This document shows, in pieces, positions 60,063 through 64,000 of a DNA stretch of 64,000 nucleotides. The notes below the pieces were generated by a model, which ran no database searches, was not told where the DNA came from, and worked only from the letters and a program-made list of their open reading frames with translations. The translations under genes and the position numbers were made by a program. Numbering within the stretch: position 1 is the first letter of the stretch; each line of letters starts with the position of its first letter. This DNA is from Drosophila persimilis (lineage: Eukaryota; Arthropoda; Insecta; Diptera; Drosophilidae): positions 3,286,001 to 3,350,000 of the forward strand of contig NW_020825706.1 of the NCBI RefSeq assembly GCF_003286085.1. Direction: 5' to 3'.

Positions 60063-60452
60063 ATGCCCCACAGCCAACTGACGACCCTCATGTTTCTTGG
60101 CAGGACAGAGGAGCTCTTCCTCCTCCAAAGTCTCCCAAGTAGTCGAAACCCTTCTTTCGCAAACTACTATGCGCCACTCGCGGACACTGACGACCCAACT
60201 GCCGACGGTACCGAAGATATGGACCTCAGCCCTCACAAGGAGTGTAATGAATCCCCTATAACCAAACCAAACCAAAACCCTCTGCCTACTCCAATCATCA
60301 TACCCGGGGTAAACGACATCACAATGTTCTGGTCAATGTTGGATACGTTGGCAAGCCCCGAAAATTACCGTATAAAAATAAGCACTGGAGGACAAGCACT
60401 AGACTCCTATGCAACGACTCAACCACTTACCGCAAAATCGCATCCGCGTTGA
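60063..60452 (+). pseudogene. Jockey ORF1 (gag-like) N-terminal remnant
   Basis: 130 residues with NYYAPLADTDD, a proline-rich segment before IIIPGVNDIT and NYRIKISTGGQ, the usual start of Jockey ORF1. The frame then breaks: the expected continuation (YRKIASALMAKGVLCHSYQL, then KEERSYRV) is readable in another frame at about 60427-60510 before the deletion junction. The zinc-knuckle part is absent. Confidence 0.8.
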
Positions 60453-60539
60453 TGGCTAAAGGCGTTCTCTGTCATAGCTACCAGTTGAAAGAAGAACGGT
60501 CATATAGAGTAAAAACCCAACTGAAAAACCCAAACCTAT

Positions 60540-62309
60540 TTGGAAGATCACATCCAACTTAACGAGAGATTCGAGTCTCAGGAAGACATTGACGCGGCTG
60601 TACGCTCGCTTAATAGCCTCATCCAGGAAGCAGCTCTCTCCGCAGAACCACCCACGTCCGAGGAGCGCTCGACCCGACCTGCTGCATCACCTGACCCTCC
60701 CATCGAAAACCTTGTGCGTATCAAGAGAAGACTAAGGAAAGCTTTCATAAGAACTCACGACCCAGACACTAAAGCTCAGATGCACAGAGCGGGCAGAAAC
60801 TTAAAAAGGGCCCTCGCTGAGAAAAGCAGCAAACGCTTCGACGAAATGCTAAAAAGCCAGGTCAATCTCTGGAAACTCACCCGTGGCATCAAGAGGCAGC
60901 CACTGTGCAGCTTTCCATTAAGAAACGACAACGGTACCTGGGTGAAGTCTGACTTGGAAAAAGCAGAAGCGTTCGCTAGAAATTTAGAGACCAGATTCAC
61001 TCCAGCCGATGTAGCACCTCAAGATCACACGCGAGCACTCTCCTGGTACCTAGAAGCGCCCCTACAGATGTCGATACCAACCAAGCCAGTTTCACCTTCT
61101 GAAGGCCAAGCGGAAATAAAAGCTCTTGTGAACAACAAAGCTCCTGGGCACGATTTAATAGATGCCCGCATCGCAAAACCGCTCCCACGCAAGGGAGCTA
61201 TGTTTCTAGTTGCACTCTACAACGCCATCCTTCGCATCGGCCACTTCCCCACCCAATGGAAGTGTGCAATGATTGTGATGATACTAAAGCCAGGTAAACC
61301 AACGTCAACCCTAGAGTCATACAGACCAATAAGCATACTGCCAGTTTTCTCCAAGATATTCGAAAGAACATTCTTGAGCAGAATGGTGGCAGAAAGCTCC
61401 GTCAAGGAAGCTATTCCACAGCACCAATTCGGTTTCAGAAGACAGCACGGGACTCCGGAACAAGTACACAGAGTGGCTCAACACATCCTCAACGCTTATG
61501 AAACTAAGCAATACTGTTCAGGGGTGTTTCTCGATGTGAAACAAGCTTTCGACAAAGTCTGGCACAAGGGACTTTTATATAAATTAAAGATTATACTACC
61601 CGCCCCCCAGTATTCAGTCATAAAGTCATTTTTGGGAGAAAGAACGTTTATTGTCACAATCAAGGTCGCTATTTCAGACATAAAAATTATCAGAGCTGGA
61701 GTTCCACAAGGCAGCGTCCTTGGGCCAATCCTGTACACATTGTTTACACGCGACATGCCGTTACCGCACGTCAACCCAAGCAACTTCCTGGTCGCCACTT
61801 ACGCTGACGATACTGCTATTCTTTCATCATCCACCTGCTACAGAGCCGTTGCTGAACAACTTCAAATCTACCTCGAATCCGTGGAAAAATGGGCAAAAAA
61901 ATGGAACATCACAATTAGCGAAACAAAGTCAGTTAACGTAAATTTTACTCTAAGAAGCAAGCACCCACCAGACCTAACCTTCAACGGAAATATAATTCCG
62001 CGCAAGAGCAGTCACTGCTACCTCGGTGTCCACTTCGATAAAAGCCTAACTTGGGGACCGCATATCAGAGCTACAGTCATCAAATGTCAAAACAAACTCA
62101 AAAAGTTTCACTGGCTCATGAACTCAAAAACTAAGCTTCCCCTACGCAACAAAGTCCTATTGAACAAGGCAACTATAGTCCCTACATGGATATATGCCAT
62201 TCAAGTCTGGGGATGTGCATCGAAGACGCATCTGAATAAAATCAGAGGTTTGTTCGGACCACAATGCTGGAAAGAGATCTCCTCATCCCAAAAATTGGAG
62301 ATCAAATAA
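60540..62309 (+). pseudogene. Jockey ORF2 remnant: reverse transcriptase without endonuclease
   Basis: The open frame covers about 589 codons; no start codon of its own is implied (its apparent start is a non-ATG codon inside a longer ancestral ORF). RT motifs in order: YRPISILPVFSKIFER, FGFRRQHGTPEQ, FLDVKQAFDKVW, AGVPQGSVLGPILYTLF, the catalytic YADD at 61800-61811 (residues about 421-424), and the SSHCYLGVHFDKSLTW thumb-side motif. Near 62255 a deletion and frameshift cut off the usual C-terminus, which resumes in another frame at 62264-62446 (RDLLIPKI, RLINHPNETAR, RRLKRLHPS). The endonuclease domain is missing. Confidence 0.92.
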
Positions 62310-62582
62310 ACCATCACAGCAGTCGATACAACGATAGGCTCATTAACCATCCAAATGAAACAGCTAGAGGATTACTGCACCCCCAAATCCCACGCAGACT
62401 CAAACGTCTCCACCCATCGAACATAAAAAATAGAAAAATTTGCTGAATAACACATCATTAAAATGTATATATAAACCTAATCATTAAACTCTAATAAAAA
62501 TATGTAGTAAGCCAATGTAAATATCACTAATATTAGATCATAGTTTAAGTAAAGCTGATTTCTAATAAAATAAAAAAAAAAA

Positions 62583-62820
62583 TTTAATTATTATTTTTAT
62601 TTAATTATTATTATTCTTTTATTATGGTTATTATTAATTACTATTATTTTTTAATTATTCTTATTATTTAATTATTATAATTATTTAATTATAATTATTA
62701 TTATTTAATTTTATTATTATAAATTATATAATTATATATTATTAATATTTTAACGTTTTATTAATCTTAGTCGTCAATTTTATGAATAAATAAATAAATA
62801 TTATAATATATATAATAAAT
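62583..62820. repeat. AT-rich flank of the Jockey element
   Basis: TTTAATTATTATTTTTATTT simple sequence continuing the pre-insertion AT tract of 59600-59855; the retroelement split one island. Confidence 0.6.
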
Positions 62821-64000
62821 ACTACCAGAGCAGTATAGCTTATATAGTAACAATCTCTTTCTTTCTGGAAAGAACTCTTTTGTTTCTAAAGATATTTCTA
62901 CAACAGATAAAATCTGACAGGGTATGTCCATTCTTCACCTCAAAATCTAGTGTCTCTCTCATTGTTTTCCTGCATTTTTCCCAAGGTCTTACCTTAGTTT
63001 TTTGTTCAACTATTAATTTGCATAATTATCGTTTCAGCATTTAAGTTCAGTTTTAGACTCTTTTGTGCACACAAACACAAGGATTTAGTACCCCATCCCA
63101 AAGACACACCCAAAAAGATTCAAAGGACACAAACAGATACGCCTCCGCCTTCGCCCCCGCCTTCGCCTTTCGCTGGGCAAACAAACTTTTAAATTCCATT
63201 AAGTGCCAATAAATTTTGCAACTGATATAGCCGGACGTCCGCCCTCTGGCGGTCATTTTCTGGTTGCCCAAGCAACTTAAAGCTATAGCTTCAGGTGTTT
63301 AATTAGGCGCAGCAGCTAATTAAGGCCGTCCCAAGAAGTTCTTTTACCTTAAAGTTATGAGCAGAGATCTGGAGATAGTTTGGAAAAAGGAAAAAGTAAA
63401 GAAAGTGAGCGGGCAGCTAATGAGGGCTGCTGCTAATGTTGGAAAATTGCAGGAAAATGAGCTGCTTTTGCAGCGAAATACACGACCCATTTAGACTTTG
63501 TTAAATATTAAAATCAAATCAAATTGCTCAAAAAAAAAAACACACACAGAAAACAACCCCAAGTGAAAGTTTAAACTAAGTTAAACAAATCCTTAATCAG
63601 TCTTAATTTAGGTTGAACTTTGGACCTCCCCATGGTCCCCACCTGTCCCAAGCCGAAGAAAACCTTCCAAAGCAATCAGAGCACAAAAAACAGCTCAGCC
63701 CAGACGACTCTCAGTCTTAACCTCAACGAATGTGCGGCTAATGTATGCATGACAGACGGACAGACAGAATGGATGGCTGAGACCCAAGGTTATCTGCATG
63801 ATTAACGAGTTTCGAGGTTGAGGTGCAAAAAAAAATTAAATAAACTTTCCAGACATTATAAGAAATTCTGGCCAAAGGCCAAATTGAATTCGAAATCAGT
63901 AGAATTCCGACCCCAAAAGAAGGTATCCACACTCACATGTGACTGGCAATTCGATGTTCAAGTGTGACTCGCTATTTGACCTTCAGGCGTCACTTTTACA
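62821..64000. other. Non-coding DNA to the window end
   Basis: GCCTTCGCC-type patch at 63141-63170 and mixed DNA. Open frames at 63053-63932 have no domain. Nothing else seen. Confidence 0.5.

Larger units (their letters stand above)
59856..62582 (+). mobile_element. Jockey-clade non-LTR retrotransposon, internally deleted and frameshifted
   Basis: Runs from a GC-balanced 5' leader (59856-60062) through an ORF1 remnant and an ORF2 reverse-transcriptase remnant to a 3' UTR ending AATAAAAT-A(n) at about 62570-62582. Its composition differs sharply from the surrounding AT-rich DNA. Most of ORF1 (including any CCHC knuckles) and the whole apurinic endonuclease half of ORF2 are missing, so the copy is not autonomous. 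The low number of stops in the RT region suggests a fairly young copy. Confidence 0.93.

Overview
This is eukaryotic (insect) nuclear DNA, almost certainly from a Drosophila species. The genes are split by short introns of 51-97 bp with GT..AG borders, polyadenylation signals follow the stops, and intergenic DNA is full of GA, CA and ATT simple repeats. Two copies of a DINE-1/INE-1-like Helitron (36976-37815 and 55352-56445) closely resemble the form I know from the obscura group (D. pseudoobscura relatives). The species-group call is an inference from that repeat; nothing here fixes the species.

Layout. 1-720: 3' part of a CAP/antigen 5-related secreted protein gene, cut by the window edge. 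2579-3721: a four-exon Tom40-family gene, best matched to the testis paralogue tomboy40. 3722-39036: a 35 kb stretch with no protein gene I can support. It holds one tRNA-Cys(GCA) gene (30093-30164) inside a decayed repeat array, a 51-bp tandem repeat at 7.5 kb, many AT-rich islands, microsatellites and one Helitron. 39178-40077 (minus): a two-exon DUF1487-like gene, an aldehyde-dehydrogenase-derived protein lacking the catalytic cysteine motif. 40.1-52.4 kb: gene-poor DNA with a repeat family built on GTATTTTT blocks. 52433-54588: five-exon Ttc26/IFT56 with a perfect RFX X-box upstream. 55.3-57.2 kb: a repeat cluster (Helitron, a second Helitron 3' end, a 301-bp-spaced direct repeat). 59.86-62.58 kb: an internally deleted, frameshifted Jockey-clade non-LTR retrotransposon. 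The rest is AT-rich or unremarkable DNA.

The genes do not form one pathway: they are a secreted CAP protein, a mitochondrial import pore paralogue, a probably inactive ALDH-like protein and an intraflagellar transport subunit. Ttc26 belongs to cilia and sensory neurons, and tomboy40 in D. melanogaster is male-germline biased.

The most striking unexplained signals are non-coding. (1) A 14-base word, CAGTGTGGCTTAGC, recurs about ten times between 8 and 58 kb, nearly always on the plus strand just after a pyrimidine tract and usually beside an AT island. (2) Several AT islands are decayed tandem arrays, each with its own monomer (about 73, 105, 138 or 146 bp). (3) A repeat family with a ~271-bp period occupies the 46-51 kb interval.
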